The notes: a model not told the origin generated them from the sequence alone. Shown: positions 37,233 to 46,611, numbered from the stretch's first letter. The stretch is DNA of 64,000 nt from Arenimonas composti TR7-09 = DSM 18010 (GCF_000426365.1 NZ_AUFF01000003.1:186001-250000); one strand, 5' to 3'. A program made the numbers and translations.

Positions 37233-39155
37233 CTAGACGCGGTCCTTCGCCACCAGGCCCTCGTCGAGCATCGGCGGCAGCGGCACCTGCAGCGAGGCGC
37301 AGACGACGCGCAGCAGCTCGGCCTCGGCGACGGTCAGGCGGCCGTCGTGGCCGATCGCGACGACCACCGCCTCGAGCAGCAGCTGCTTGCCGACCGGCTC
37401 CACCTTCTCGAGCACCGGCAGCGCCTCGTCGAGGGCGCGCAACGGATCCTTCGGCGGCTGGAAGACCGCGTGCACCTGCGGGAATACCCGGTCGACCCCG
37501 GCGAGGAAGGCGCGCATCGCCGACCCCGGATCGTCGTGGCCGGCGTCGGCGAGCACCGCCAGCAGGGTCAGCGCCGGCGCCATCGCCTCCTTCAGGCGGC
37601 GATTGCCGGCGGTCCAGCGTTCCGGCTCGAGCGCGTCGCGCACCTGTACCCGCAGCAGGCGGCCGAGGCAGTACTCGAACAGGCTGATCTCGCCGTCGGC
37701 GTGCGTCAGCGCGAAGCAGCCGTCCATGAACCGCTCGAGTTCGGCGCGCGGACGCCGCTGCAGCACCGGCATCGCCATCGCCGCCAGCGGCAGGTGCAGG
37801 ATCTTCGGCAGATCGACCAGGCGGTCGGCGTAGTCGGTGGCCTGGCGCGAGAGGCGGTCGTCGTGGCGCGCGGCGAGTTCGTACTGCTGGCGCTCGCGCA
37901 CCTTGCCCGGCGGCGCCATCAGCAGGCCGAACAGCAGCGCCGGCGCCTCGTCGCGTTCGTGCGCGGCGTTGCGCAGCACTTCCGGGACCGCGTCGACCAG
38001 GGCGCCGGCACGCACGAAGTCGTCGACCTGTGGCGCTCCCGCCTGGGCGACCACGGTCGCCGGGCTCAGCCGCAGCTCGGCCTGGTCGCGCGGCAACGGT
38101 TCGCGCTCGCGGCGGTCGAGGCCGAGGGCGACGTCCTCGTCGAGACCCGACGGCGGATGCAGCTGCCAGCGCGCGCTCAGCTCCGGCAGCGAGTCCGGGC
38201 GGAACTGTGGATCCAGCGCCCGGATGCGCTCGACCAGCGGCGGATGCGTGGCGAACAGGCGGGAGAAGCCGATGCCGTCGCCGAACAGCATGTGCGACAC
38301 CTCCTCGGTGTTCGCCGCCGCGAGCTTCGAGCCTTCGGGCAGGCCGGCGATCTTCTTCAGCGCGCCGGCCAGGCCGGCGGTCTGGCGGGTGAACTGCACG
38401 GCCGACGCGTCGGCGAGCATCTCGCGCTGGCGGCTGACACCAGCCTTGATCAGACGCCCGAAGAACAGCCCGGCGGCACCGACGATCGTCAGCCCGAGCG
38501 CCGCGATCAGCACGGGGCCGCCGTTGCGCGAACGGCCGCCGCCGTGGATCAGGATGCGGCGGCCGATCACCCCGAGCACGAGAATGCCGAACAGCACGCC
38601 CATCAGCCGGATGTTCAGGCGCATGTCGCCGTTGAGCACGTGGCTGAACTCGTGCGCGATCACCCCCTGCAGCTCGTCGCGGTTGAGCCGGTCGAGGGCG
38701 CCGCGGGTCACCGCGATCGCCGCATCGGCGGGCGTCCAGCCGGCGGCGAAGGCATTGATCGCCGACTCCTGTTCGAGCACGAACACCTGCGGCACCGGCA
38801 CCCCGGAGGCGATCGCGATCTCCTCGACCACGTTGCGCAACCGGCGGTAGTGGAAGTCGCGGGTGTCCTCGGCGACCGGCGTGGCCCCGAGCTGCTGCGC
38901 GACCGCGGCGCCGCCGGCGCGCAGGCTGGCCATCCGGTACAGCGATCCGACCGCGATGATGCCGACGGTCACCACCGTCGCGGCGACCAGGCCGAGCACC
39001 AGCTCGGCCGGCTGCACGTCCTCGCCGAGGGCGCCGAAGGCCAGCAGCAGCACGAGGTCGATCGCGGCGACGATCGCCAGCACCGCGAGCGCGAACAGCA
39101 GCACGAGGCGCTTCGACGACCGCCGTGCGTGGTCCTGCCGCTGGAAGAAGTTCAT
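37233..39155 (-). CDS. M48-family membrane metallopeptidase with long C-terminal extension
   Basis: The 640-residue product has two N-terminal helices, a zinc protease domain with 'LQGVIAHEFSHVLNGDMRLN' (HExxH, about residues 163-182), two more helices and the third ligand near 'REMLADASAVQFTRQ'. That part resembles HtpX. From about residue 350 it has a large extra domain that I do not recognise, ending in a helical segment 'LLLEAVVVAIGHDGRLTVAEAELLRVVCASL' (quoted as 'IGHDGRLTVAEAELLRVV'), which looks TerB-like. It is transcribed after a LemA gene, a common pairing, and probably acts in membrane protein quality control. Confidence 0.9.
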   Translation of the reverse strand: MNFFQRQDHARRSSKRLVLLFALAVLAIVAAIDLVLLLAFGALGEDVQPAELVLGLVAATVVTVGIIAVGSLYRMASLRAGGAAVAQQLGATPVAEDTRDFHYRRLRNVVEEIAIASGVPVPQVFVLEQESAINAFAAGWTPADAAIAVTRGALDRLNRDELQGVIAHEFSHVLNGDMRLNIRLMGVLFGILVLGVIGRRILIHGGGRSRNGGPVLIAALGLTIVGAAGLFFGRLIKAGVSRQREMLADASAVQFTRQTAGLAGALKKIAGLPEGSKLAAANTEEVSHMLFGDGIGFSRLFATHPPLVERIRALDPQFRPDSLPELSARWQLHPPSGLDEDVALGLDRREREPLPRDQAELRLSPATVVAQAGAPQVDDFVRAGALVDAVPEVLRNAAHERDEAPALLFGLLMAPPGKVRERQQYELAARHDDRLSRQATDYADRLVDLPKILHLPLAAMAMPVLQRRPRAELERFMDGCFALTHADGEISLFEYCLGRLLRVQVRDALEPERWTAGNRRLKEAMAPALTLLAVLADAGHDDPGSAMRAFLAGVDRVFPQVHAVFQPPKDPLRALDEALPVLEKVEPVGKQLLLEAVVVAIGHDGRLTVAEAELLRVVCASLQVPLPPMLDEGLVAKDRV

Positions 39156-39210
39156 GCGCCGGAGCTGTCGCGGTGACGCCGGTCCGGTCGCCGACCGGAC
39201 CCGGCCGCGT

Positions 39211-39801
39211 TCAGAACGCCACCTTCGGCGGTTCGCGCCGGCCCGGCTCGCTGATCTCGAGCAGCGAGGCCGGCTGGAAGCCGAAGGAACCGGCGACCAG
39301 GTTGCCGGGGAACATCTCGCGGCGGTTGTTGTAGGCCATCACGCTGTCGTTGTAGGCCTGGCGCGCGAAGGCGATCTTGTTCTCGGTGGAGCTCAGCTCC
39401 TCGCTGAGCTGCATCATGTTCTGGTTGCCCTTGAGGTCCGGATAGGCCTCGGCGACCACCATCAGCCGCGACAGCGCGCCGGCGAGGCCGCCCTCGGCGG
39501 CACCCAGCTTCGCCATCGCCTCGGCACTGCCGGGCTGCGCCTTCGCGGCGGCGAGGCCGCTGACCGCGGCGGCACGCGCCTGGATCACCGCCTCGAGCGT
39601 CTCGCGTTCGTGCTTGAGGTAGGTCTTCGCGACCTCGACCAGGTTCGGGATCAGGTCGTAGCGGCGCGTCAGCTGCACGTCGATCTGGGCGAAGGCGTTG
39701 CGGAAGGCGTTCCGCGCGGCGACCAGGCCGTTGTAGATGCCGACGCCCCAGAACACGATCACCGCCGCGATCACGGCCAACACGATCAGCGTCATCATCA
39801 T
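39211..39801 (-). CDS. lemA: LemA-family protein
   Basis: The 196-residue product has an N-terminal membrane helix (residues 4-22) and a long coiled helical domain with the signature 'AFRNAFAQIDVQLTRRYDLIPNLVEVAKTYLKHE', quoted in part as 'QLTRRYDLIPNLVEVAKTY', and 'RREMFPGNLVAGSFGF'. LemA proteins have an outside-facing N-terminus and a four-helix cytosolic domain. Their function is not settled. It is followed after 55 bp by the M48 protease gene, the usual partner. Confidence 0.93.
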   Translation of the reverse strand: MMMTLIVLAVIAAVIVFWGVGIYNGLVAARNAFRNAFAQIDVQLTRRYDLIPNLVEVAKTYLKHERETLEAVIQARAAAVSGLAAAKAQPGSAEAMAKLGAAEGGLAGALSRLMVVAEAYPDLKGNQNMMQLSEELSSTENKIAFARQAYNDSVMAYNNRREMFPGNLVAGSFGFQPASLLEISEPGRREPPKVAF

Positions 39802-39882
39802 CCGCAGTCCTCCCCCGGGAATTCACGGATGCGCCGGACTCGCGGCGCTAGAATCATCTTGTCTCGCCAGCATACGTCGGTC

Positions 39883-41106
39883 ATGTCCGCCAAGAAAGCC
39901 GGCCCGTCCCGGGCCGTTCCGCAGTTCCTCCGCACCCTCGCCTGCTGCCTGCTGCTGACGCCGGCGCTGTTGTCCGCGGCGGCGAAGCCGACCGACGACT
40001 ACCGCGACGAGGCGCGCGAGATGGAGCGGCTCGCCGAACAGGTCGTGCAGAGCGGTCGCCTGCCCGGCCTGGCGATGGCGATCGTCGAGCGCGGCGAGGT
40101 GCTGTCGCTGCGCGGCTACGGGGTCGTCGACAGCAAGGGCAGCGACCCCGTCGGTCCCGACACCGTGTTCCGCCTGGCCTCGCTGTCGAAGGCCTTCGCC
40201 GGCACGCTGGCGGCGATGCTGGTGCAGGAAGGCGCGATGTCCTGGGAACAGCCGATCACCAACCAGTTGCCCGGCTTCCGCCTGCAGGACATGGACGGCG
40301 CCCAGCGCGTCACCCTGCGCGACATCCTCAGCCACCGGATCGGCATCGGCTACAACTTCGGCGACCGCCTGCTCGAGGCCGACGAGCCCTACCCGCTGCT
40401 CGCGGAAAAACTCGGCGACGCACCGATGTACTGCGCGCCCGGCGACTGCTACGCCTACCAGAACATCGCCTTCAGCCTGGTCGGCGACCTGGTGTTCGCA
40501 GCGACCGGCGACTTCTACGCGCACCAGGTCGAGAAGCGCATCTTCCATCCGCTCGGCATGTTCAACGCGACCTATGGCCGCGAGGGCCTGGAGGCGAGCG
40601 CGAGCTGGGCCCGCCCGCACGTGCGCAGCGGCGGCCGCTGGATCTCGGTGCGGCCGAAGGAAACCTATTACCGGGTGCCGCCGGCCGCCGGCGTCAACGC
40701 CAGCATCCGCGACATGGCGACCTGGCTGATCGCGCAGATGGGCCACCGCCCCGAAGTGCTGCCTGAATCGATCCTGGAAACGGTGCAGTCACCGCAGGTG
40801 GAAACGCCGGGCGAGCTCACCTCGTCGCCGTGGCGGCGCGAACGCCTGCAGGCCGCGCATTACGGGCTCGGCTGGCGCATCTTCGACTACGCCGGCCACA
40901 CCCTCGTGTACCACGCCGGTGCGGTGCAGGGTTATCGCGGAATGATCGCCTTCCTGCCCGAACGCCAGGTCGGCATCGTGATCCTGTGGAACAGCGAGAG
41001 TGCGGTGCCGTCCGGGCTGATGCCGACGGCGATGGACAAGGCGCTGGGCCTGCCGGCACGCGACTGGGTCACCACGCCGGCACCGCAGCCGCGTCGCCGA
41101 CGCTGA
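39883..41106 (+). CDS. Serine hydrolase of the beta-lactamase/penicillin-binding (class C) type
   Basis: The 407-residue product has a signal peptide (about residues 1-33) and a class C-like acyl-enzyme fold. SxxK is 'RLASLSKAFAG', YxN is 'YAYQNIAFSLVG', and the third motif is 'VYHAGAVQGYRG' (HAG in place of KTG, as in many esterase-type members). It is periplasmic and probably an esterase or peptidase acting on D-amino-acid substrates. Resistance is not implied. TAGAAT at 39849-39854 may be its -10. A hairpin follows the stop. Confidence 0.88.
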   Translation: MSAKKAGPSRAVPQFLRTLACCLLLTPALLSAAAKPTDDYRDEAREMERLAEQVVQSGRLPGLAMAIVERGEVLSLRGYGVVDSKGSDPVGPDTVFRLASLSKAFAGTLAAMLVQEGAMSWEQPITNQLPGFRLQDMDGAQRVTLRDILSHRIGIGYNFGDRLLEADEPYPLLAEKLGDAPMYCAPGDCYAYQNIAFSLVGDLVFAATGDFYAHQVEKRIFHPLGMFNATYGREGLEASASWARPHVRSGGRWISVRPKETYYRVPPAAGVNASIRDMATWLIAQMGHRPEVLPESILETVQSPQVETPGELTSSPWRRERLQAAHYGLGWRIFDYAGHTLVYHAGAVQGYRGMIAFLPERQVGIVILWNSESAVPSGLMPTAMDKALGLPARDWVTTPAPQPRRRR

Positions 41107-41112
41107 AACGAC

Positions 41113-41134
41113 GAAAGCGCCCGAGGGCGCTTTC
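41113..41134. terminator. Hairpin terminator after the serine hydrolase gene
   Basis: GAAAGCGCC (41113-41121) and GGCGCTTTC (41126-41134) pair perfectly around CGAG, 7 bp after the stop. There is no long T-run, but the A/T-rich stem end allows a short one on each strand, so it may serve both this gene and the convergent histone-like gene. Confidence 0.65.
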
Positions 41135-41199
41135 CGGAAAGTCTCCCTCCCCGCCTGGGCAACACGGGGAGAGAGTCCATTACTTCTTGAGCGGCCGGA

Positions 41200-41598
41200 T
41201 TACAGCGTCGGCACGGCCGGGGCGGCCGGGATCGGCGCCGCCTTCTTGGCGGCCGGCTTGCGCGCAGCCTTCTTGGCGGCCTTCTTGGCCGGCTTCTTCG
41301 CAGCCGCCTTCTTCGCGGTCTTCTTCGCCGGCTTCTTCGCAGCGGCCTTCTTGGTCGCCTTGCGCGCGGTCTTCTTCGCGGCCTTCTTGGTCGCCTTCTT
41401 GGCTGCCGGACGCTTCGCGGCCTTCTTGGTCGCCTTCTTCGCGGCCTTCTTGGCCGGACGCTTCGCGACCTTCCTGGTCGCCTTCTTCGCCGTCTTCTTG
41501 GCGGCCTTCTTGGCGGCCGGGCGCTTGGCGGCGGCCTTCTTCACGGTTTTCTTCGCGGCTTTCTTGGCCGGCTTCTTCGCAGCTTTCTTCGTAGCCAT
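41200..41598 (-). CDS. Histone H1-like DNA-binding protein
   Basis: The 132-residue product is made almost wholly of Lys, Ala, Pro, Arg and Thr in irregular repeats such as 'AAKKPAKKAAKK' and 'AAKRPAAKKATKK'. It resembles eukaryotic H1 tails and the bacterial AlgP/HctB group. It should bind DNA non-specifically and compact the nucleoid. ATG 41596-41598 has GAGGAG upstream, and the TTG two codons earlier is less likely. The underlying DNA is highly repetitive, so length variation between strains is expected. It has its own promoter well upstream. Confidence 0.93.
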   Translation of the reverse strand: MATKKAAKKPAKKAAKKTVKKAAAKRPAAKKAAKKTAKKATRKVAKRPAKKAAKKATKKAAKRPAAKKATKKAAKKTARKATKKAAAKKPAKKTAKKAAAKKPAKKAAKKAARKPAAKKAAPIPAAPAVPTL

Positions 41599-42246
41599 GG
41601 TCAACTCCTCGTCAGTTGGCTTTTGGACTGCCCAGTCACAAAGGCACCGCCACGGGGCGATTCCCGTGGCGCACCGCCGCCGCGATCGACGCGACGGACG
41701 GATGGGGTCGGCGCTTGCAAACGCCGGAAATGGAAACGCCCGGACCGTGACCGGCCCGGGCGTCGTCGAAGCGGGTGGGGGACTGCGGCATCGATTTCGT
41801 GGAGGGATGTTCGCCCTGATCCACCGTTGGGAATTTCCGGGTGGAGTTCGGTGAGCTGACCCGCGCTGTCGAATCGATCCTGATCACTCTCTTCCGCAGT
41901 TGACTTCTGCTGGGCGAAAGCTAATCACGCAATTTTGCGATGTCAACAACTTCGACGGCGGAAACGCGCCGGCATCGATGCGTCTTCGTCGCCGAACGTC
42001 GCACGTCGCCGTCGCGATGCCATCGGCACGAACGACACGGCGAAGTTGCCGTCGCGAAAAAACATCGGGAAAACGGCTGCGCCCTTCGCGCGTCGCCGGC
42101 GACGCGAGGTGTTCGCCGGGGCGTGCGCGATGCCGGCGCGGGGTGGTCGGAGGCGGCGAAAATTTTTCCGCGCGGGTGTCGCCGAACGGCGCATTTGCGC
42201 ACTGCAAAAAACGCCGACTGCGCGAAACCGCGCGATCGCCGCCGCC
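41599..42246. other. Long non-coding stretch upstream of the histone-like gene
   Basis: About 650 bp hold no convincing gene. From left to right are a hairpin in the histone-gene leader (GCCACGGG/CCCGTGGC, 41650-41671), the promoter at 41918-41946, and a stretch of CGTCGC-like hexamers mixed with A-runs (41990-42250) of odd composition. The AATTTT- and AAAA-containing blocks stand out from the genome average and could bind nucleoid proteins. Open frames here are antisense shadows. Confidence 0.6.
41918..41946 (-). promoter_or_regulatory. Promoter of the histone-like gene
   Basis: On the minus strand a perfect TTGACA (41941-41946) is followed after 17 bp by TAGCTT (41918-41923). The transcript would carry a leader of roughly 310 bases before the ATG at 41598, unusually long for this window. 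A second, closer promoter cannot be excluded. Confidence 0.65.
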
Positions 42247-42279
42247 GAAAAACAAACCGGCCGCACATCGGCGGCCGGT
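42247..42279 (-). terminator. Intrinsic terminator of gcvT-gcvH
   Basis: On the minus strand ACCGGCCGC and GCGGCCGGT form a 9-bp stem and are followed by TTGTTTTTC. It lies 25 bp past the gcvH stop. Confidence 0.9.
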
Positions 42280-42303
42280 CGGAAGCGGAAGCGATGCGCC
42301 GAC

Positions 42304-42696
42304 TCAGGCTTCGTCTTCGAGCAGCTGGGCGTAGTCGTCCGGCGACAGCAGCTCGGCGAGCTGCTCGGTGTCGGACGGCTCGAGCACGAACAGCCAGCCC
42401 TCGCCGTAGGCGTCCTCGTTGATCGTTTCCGGCTTGTCGGCGAGCGCCGCGTTGACCTCGACGATCGTGCCCGACACCGGCGAATAGACATCCGACGCCG
42501 CCTTGACCGATTCGACCACGGCGACCGCCGCACCGGCCTCGATGCTGTCGCCGACGTTCGGCAGTTCGACGTAGACCAGGTCGCCGAGCAGGCCCTGGGC
42601 GTGGTCGGAGATGCCCACGGTCACGCGGCCGCTGTCCTCGACGCGGGCCCATTCGTGGGACTTGAGGAATTTAAGATCGCCGGGGATCTCGCTCAT
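42304..42696 (-). CDS. gcvH: Glycine cleavage system H protein
   Basis: This 130-residue lipoyl-carrier protein has its lipoylated lysine at K65 in '[17 protein letters not shown]'. '[33 protein letters not shown]', quoted as '[20 protein letters not shown]', and the C-terminal '[11 protein letters not shown]' are standard. It shuttles the aminomethyl group between the P, T and L proteins in glycine breakdown. It follows gcvT by 74 bp on the same strand. No gcvP is present in the window. Confidence 0.96.
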   Translation of the reverse strand: MSEIPGDLKFLKSHEWARVEDSGRVTVGISDHAQGLLGDLVYVELPNVGDSIEAGAAVAVVESVKAASDVYSPVSGTIVEVNAALADKPETINEDAYGEGWLFVLEPSDTEQLAELLSPDDYAQLLEDEA

Positions 42697-42770
42697 GACA
42701 GGCCTCGCGGTTGGGAATCAGGAGTGGGGGGGATGCCGCGACAGTCTAGCGACCGCCGCGGACGCCGGCA

Positions 42771-43862
42771 TCAGGACAGCACGCCCGGCTGGGCGGCGCC
42801 GTCGCGGACGAACGGATACTTCACGACGCGCACCGGCAGGCGCCGGCCGCGGATGTCGACCTCGACCTCGCCGACCACGCCGGCCGGCACCCGCGCCAGC
42901 GCGATCGCCTTGCCGAGCGTCGGCGAGAACGTGCCGGAGGTGATTTCGCCCTCGCCGGCGGCGGTGAACACCTTCTGGCCGTGGCGCAGCACACCTTTCT
43001 CGTCGAGCACCAGGCCGATCATCTGGCGGGCGGCGCCGCTGGCCTTCTGTTCCTCGAGCCGGGCGCGGCCGTTGAACTCGCGGCCCTCGTCGAGCGCGAC
43101 CGTCCAGCCGAGACCGGCCTCGAACGGCGTCACCGACTCGTCCATGTCCTGGCCGTACAGCGCCATGCCGGCCTCGAGGCGCAGCGTGTCGCGCGCACCG
43201 AGTCCGCAGGGCGCGACGCCGGCGGCGTGCAGGCGGTTCCAGAAATCGACGGCGCGGTCTTCCGGCACCATCACCTCGTAACCGTCCTCGCCGGTGTAGC
43301 CGGTGCGGGCGACGAACAGGCCGTCGAGTTCGGCCGCGGCGAACTTGCCGAGCTTGCCGGCAGCCGCGGCCGCGTCGGCGCCGAGCAGCGCCTGCACCTG
43401 CGCCCGCGCCTGCGGGCCCTGCACCGCGACGATCGCCAGGTCGCGGCGCTCGCGGATCTGCACGCCGAACGGCGCCGCCTGCGCCTGGATCCAGGCCAGG
43501 TCCTTGTCGCGGGTCGCGGCGTTGACGACCAGGCGGAACCAGTCCTCTCGCAGGTAATAGATGATGAGGTCGTCGACGACGCCGCCGTTCGCATCGAGCA
43601 TGCAGGCGTACAGCGCCTTGCCCTGCACCTTCAGCTTGTCGACCGAGTTGGCGACAAGCTTGCGCAGGAAGGGCCGCACCTGCGCGCCGTCCAGGTCGAG
43701 GATCGTCATGTGCGAGACGTCGAACATGCCGGCCGCGCGGCGCACCGCGTGGTGCTCCTCGATCTGCGAACCGTAGCTGATCGGCATGTCCCAGCCGCCG
43801 AAGTCGACCATCTTCGCGCCGAGCGCGCGGTGGGTGGCGTTGAGGATCGTCTGCTTGGTCAT
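42771..43862 (-). CDS. gcvT: Aminomethyltransferase, glycine cleavage T protein
   Basis: The 363-residue product transfers the methylene group from the H-protein arm to tetrahydrofolate and releases ammonia. '[24 protein letters not shown]' (in part '[16 protein letters not shown]'), '[15 protein letters not shown]', '[16 protein letters not shown]' and '[20 protein letters not shown]' (the catalytic Asp region) are family blocks. It is first of the gcvT-gcvH pair. Heptamer repeats lie 45 bp upstream and may contain or overlap its promoter. Confidence 0.95.
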   Translation of the reverse strand: MTKQTILNATHRALGAKMVDFGGWDMPISYGSQIEEHHAVRRAAGMFDVSHMTILDLDGAQVRPFLRKLVANSVDKLKVQGKALYACMLDANGGVVDDLIIYYLREDWFRLVVNAATRDKDLAWIQAQAAPFGVQIRERRDLAIVAVQGPQARAQVQALLGADAAAAAGKLGKFAAAELDGLFVARTGYTGEDGYEVMVPEDRAVDFWNRLHAAGVAPCGLGARDTLRLEAGMALYGQDMDESVTPFEAGLGWTVALDEGREFNGRARLEEQKASGAARQMIGLVLDEKGVLRHGQKVFTAAGEGEITSGTFSPTLGKAIALARVPAGVVGEVEVDIRGRRLPVRVVKYPFVRDGAAQPGVLS

Positions 43863-43906
43863 GGCGGGCTGCGGTGGTCGGAAACGGGCGCCGATTATCG
43901 CACTCC

Positions 43907-43997
43907 AGTTCCCGGTTCGTACGAGGCACGAGGTAGTCGCCGTGCAGCGCCACTACCTCGTACCTCGTACCTCGTACGAACTACGAACTACGAACTA
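43907..43997. repeat. Heptamer-armed inverted repeat (ACGAGGT/ACGAACT type)
   Basis: The left arm has units GGTTCGT, ACGAGGC, ACGAGGT (about 43913-43935). The right arm (43951-43997) has ACCTCGT three times and ACGAACT three times. The arms are inverted copies apart from one missing unit and one base change, around a 14-base loop. The TAG at 43995-43997, read on the minus strand, is the stop codon of the ferric permease gene. Confidence 0.85.
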
Positions 43998-45590
43998 GTC
44001 CTGCGCCCGCACGAGCCACCACACCGGCACCAGGCCCACCACCACCAGCCACAGCGCCGGCCAGGCGGCCTGTTCCCACAGGCCTTCGGTGGTGTGCGAA
44101 TAGACGCGCACCGCGAGCGTGTCCCAGCCGAAGGGACGCAGCATCAGGGTCGCCGGCAGTTCCTTCACCGCCTCGACCAGCACCAGCAGCAGGCCCGCGA
44201 CCAGACCCGGACGCAGCAACGGCAGAACGACGCGGCGCAACCGCGACAGCGGCGGCACCGCGAGCAGGCGCGCGGACTCCAGCAGCGAAGGACGCAGCGC
44301 GAGGAAGGCGGTTTCGGTCGCCTCGTGGCCGACGCGCAGGAAACGCGCCGACAGCGCCAGCAGCACCGCGACCAGGCTCGAGCTCAGCGCCAGCGAGCCC
44401 AGCCACGACGACGTCTGTTCGAGCGAAACGAGCAGCCACATCGCCCCGACCGCCAGCACCGTGCCCGGCACCGCGTAGCCCAGGCCGGCGACGAAACCGG
44501 CCGCACGCACGCCGCGGTCGCCGCCGCTGCGCCGCGCCAGCACCGAGAAGACCAGGGCCAGCACCAGCACCAGCAGCGCGGTCGCGGCGGCGATCAGCGC
44601 CGTGTTGATCGCCGCCTCGCCGACTTCCGGCAGCGCCGCGCGCGCACGCCACGACCACCACAGCAGGCGCGCGAGCGGCAGCACGAAACCGAGCACGAGG
44701 GTCAGCGCCGCCGCCGCCGTCACCGCCCAGCCACGCCAGCCGCGCAGGCGGCGCCGCGGCGGCGGCATCAGCTGCGGCCCCGAGCGCGCACCGCGGCCAC
44801 GGCCCCAGCGCTCCAGCGCGAGCACCAGCCCGACCAGCACGACCATCGAGAACGCCAGCTGCGCCGCCGCCGGCAGCGAGAAGAGCGCGTACCAGGTCTT
44901 GTAGACCGAGGTCGTCAGGGTATCGACGCCGAGGATACTGACCGCGCCGAAGTCGGCCAGCGCTTCCAGCAGCACCAGGCTCAGGCCGGCGACCAGCGCC
45001 GGCCGCGCCATCGGCAGCACCGCGCGGAAGAACGACCGCAGCGGACCGTGTCCGAGCATGCGCGCGGCATCCATCGCCGCGCTGCCCTGGCGCAGGAAGG
45101 CGGCCCGCACCAGCAGGAAGACGTACGGGTACATCACCAGCGCCAGCACGAAGGCCGCACCGGGCACGCTGCGCAGTTCCGGGAAACCCGCGGGTGCGCC
45201 ACCGAGCGCGCGCCAGGTCGTCTGCAGCACGCTCGCATAGTCGGTCAGGCCGACGTAGACGAAGGCGACGACGTAGCCCGGCAGCGCCAGCGGCAGCACC
45301 AGCGCCCAGTCGAAGAAGCGCCGGCCCGGCCATTCGTAGCGCGCACTGGCCCAGGCGAAACCGACGCCGGGCAGCAGCGCGAACACCGCCAGCAGCCCGA
45401 GCAGCGCGAGCGTGTTGCGCAGCGCCAGCGGCAGCACTTCCGCGAACAGGTGCGGCCAGACCTCGGGCGCCGGCGTCGCGAAGGCGCTGGCCAGCCACAG
45501 CGTCGGCGCCAGCAGCAGCGCCGCCAGCAGCCACGCGCCGCCGCGCGCCGGCCACGGCACCGGCCGCGCCACTGCCGACGCCGGTGTCAT
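43995..45590 (-). CDS. fbpB: Ferric iron ABC transporter permease (FbpB-like)
   Basis: The 531-residue product is a fused double permease with about twelve transmembrane helices and two binding-protein-dependent inner-membrane motifs, 'ARMLGHGPLRSFFRAVLPMARPAL' and 'ARLLAVPPLSRLRRVVLPLLRPGL' (EAA loops, each quoted in part). It passes Fe3+ into the cytosol from the FbpA-type protein encoded 4 bp upstream. No ATPase gene (fbpC) follows, so energy must come from one encoded elsewhere. The C-terminal end and TAG stop lie in the heptamer repeat. Confidence 0.92.
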   Translation of the reverse strand: MTPASAVARPVPWPARGGAWLLAALLLAPTLWLASAFATPAPEVWPHLFAEVLPLALRNTLALLGLLAVFALLPGVGFAWASARYEWPGRRFFDWALVLPLALPGYVVAFVYVGLTDYASVLQTTWRALGGAPAGFPELRSVPGAAFVLALVMYPYVFLLVRAAFLRQGSAAMDAARMLGHGPLRSFFRAVLPMARPALVAGLSLVLLEALADFGAVSILGVDTLTTSVYKTWYALFSLPAAAQLAFSMVVLVGLVLALERWGRGRGARSGPQLMPPPRRRLRGWRGWAVTAAAALTLVLGFVLPLARLLWWSWRARAALPEVGEAAINTALIAAATALLVLVLALVFSVLARRSGGDRGVRAAGFVAGLGYAVPGTVLAVGAMWLLVSLEQTSSWLGSLALSSSLVAVLLALSARFLRVGHEATETAFLALRPSLLESARLLAVPPLSRLRRVVLPLLRPGLVAGLLLVLVEAVKELPATLMLRPFGWDTLAVRVYSHTTEGLWEQAAWPALWLVVVGLVPVWWLVRAQD

Positions 45591-45594
45591 CGGA

Positions 45595-46584
45595 TCAGCG
45601 CCAGCCGGCGCGGTCCATCAGCCGCACCGCCTCGGCCTGGCGATGGCCGGCGACGGCGATGTTCACCGGGTCGGGCTTGAACTCGCCCCAGGCGGCGACG
45701 ACCGGGTCGACGTGGGCGCCGGCCAGCACCGGGAACTCGAAGTTGGCGCTGGCGAATTCGCCCTGGGCCTCGGCCGACGCCAGCCACTCGAGGAAGTGCT
45801 GCGCCTGCGCCTTGTGCTTCGAGGCGGCGACGACACCGGCGCCGGAGATGTTCACGTGCACGCCGGCGTCGGCCTGGTTCGGCCAGAACACGGTGACCGG
45901 CAGCTTCGGGTCGTCGTGCTGCAGGCGCCCGAGGTAATAGGTGTTGATGATGCCGACGTCGCACTGGCCGGCGGCGATCGCGTTCGCCAGCAGGGTGTCG
46001 TCGGCGAACGGCGCGGTCGCGAGGTTGGCGACCCAGCCGCGCACGATCTGCTCGGTACGCTCGGCGCCGAGGCGCTCGATCATCGTCGCGACCAGTGACT
46101 GGTTGTAGACCTTCTTCGCCGAGCGCAGGCACAGCCGGCCCTTCCACATCGGGTCGGCGAGCTGCTCGTAGGTCGACAGCTGCGATGGCTGCACGCGCTC
46201 GGTCGAATAGACGATGGTGCGCGCGCGCTGGCTCAGCGCGAACCAGCGGCCCTGCGGATCGCGCAGGTTCGCCGGCACGTTGGCGCTCAGCACCGGCGAC
46301 TGCAGCGGCGCCAGCAGGCCGCGTTCGGCCGCCTGCCAGAGGTTGCCGGCATCGACCGACATGAACACGTCGGCGCGGGTGTTGGCGCCTTCGGCCGCCA
46401 GCCGCGCGATCAGCACCGGGGCGCCGTCGGACAGGATCCGCACCTGCACGCCGGTCTCGGCGGTGTAACGGTCGAAGATCGGCCGCACCAGCGGTTCCTT
46501 GCGCTCGGTATAGACGACCAGCTCGTCCGCGCGCGCCACGGAGGCGGCGACGACGGCGAGCAGCAACACGATCAGCACACGCAT
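45595..46584 (-). CDS. fbpA: Ferric iron-binding periplasmic protein (FbpA/FutA-like)
   Basis: The 329-residue precursor has a signal peptide (cut after about residue 19, 'VARA'). 'ELVVYTERKEPLVRPIFDRYTAETG' (in part 'ELVVYTERKEPLVRPIFD') is the classical opening, and the iron-binding tyrosine pair is Y216-Y217 in 'GIINTYYLGRL'. It captures Fe3+ in the periplasm and delivers it to the FbpB permease. A Fur-type box lies 28 bp before its ATG, so iron repression is expected. Confidence 0.94.
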   Translation of the reverse strand: MRVLIVLLLAVVAASVARADELVVYTERKEPLVRPIFDRYTAETGVQVRILSDGAPVLIARLAAEGANTRADVFMSVDAGNLWQAAERGLLAPLQSPVLSANVPANLRDPQGRWFALSQRARTIVYSTERVQPSQLSTYEQLADPMWKGRLCLRSAKKVYNQSLVATMIERLGAERTEQIVRGWVANLATAPFADDTLLANAIAAGQCDVGIINTYYLGRLQHDDPKLPVTVFWPNQADAGVHVNISGAGVVAASKHKAQAQHFLEWLASAEAQGEFASANFEFPVLAGAHVDPVVAAWGEFKPDPVNIAVAGHRQAEAVRLMDRAGWR

Positions 46585-46611
46585 GGCGGACTCCGACGGG
46601 GGACCGCCAAA

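Noticed and set aside
34143-39176. A 1,677-codon open frame on the plus strand
   Set aside because: It is antisense to or out of frame with the carrier, GMC, M48 and LemA genes. High GC content removes stop codons, and the translation is low-complexity Arg/Gly/Pro sequence without motifs.
39883-41106. The serine hydrolase as an antibiotic-resistance beta-lactamase
   Set aside because: It has SxxK and YxN but HAG in place of KTG, which is common in esterase-type members. Sequence alone does not support drug hydrolysis.
41246-41854. Plus-strand frame rich in Phe, Ala and Leu, resembling a membrane protein
   Set aside because: It is the antisense reading of the Lys/Ala-rich histone-like gene (AAG becomes CTT), so the hydrophobic look is an artefact.
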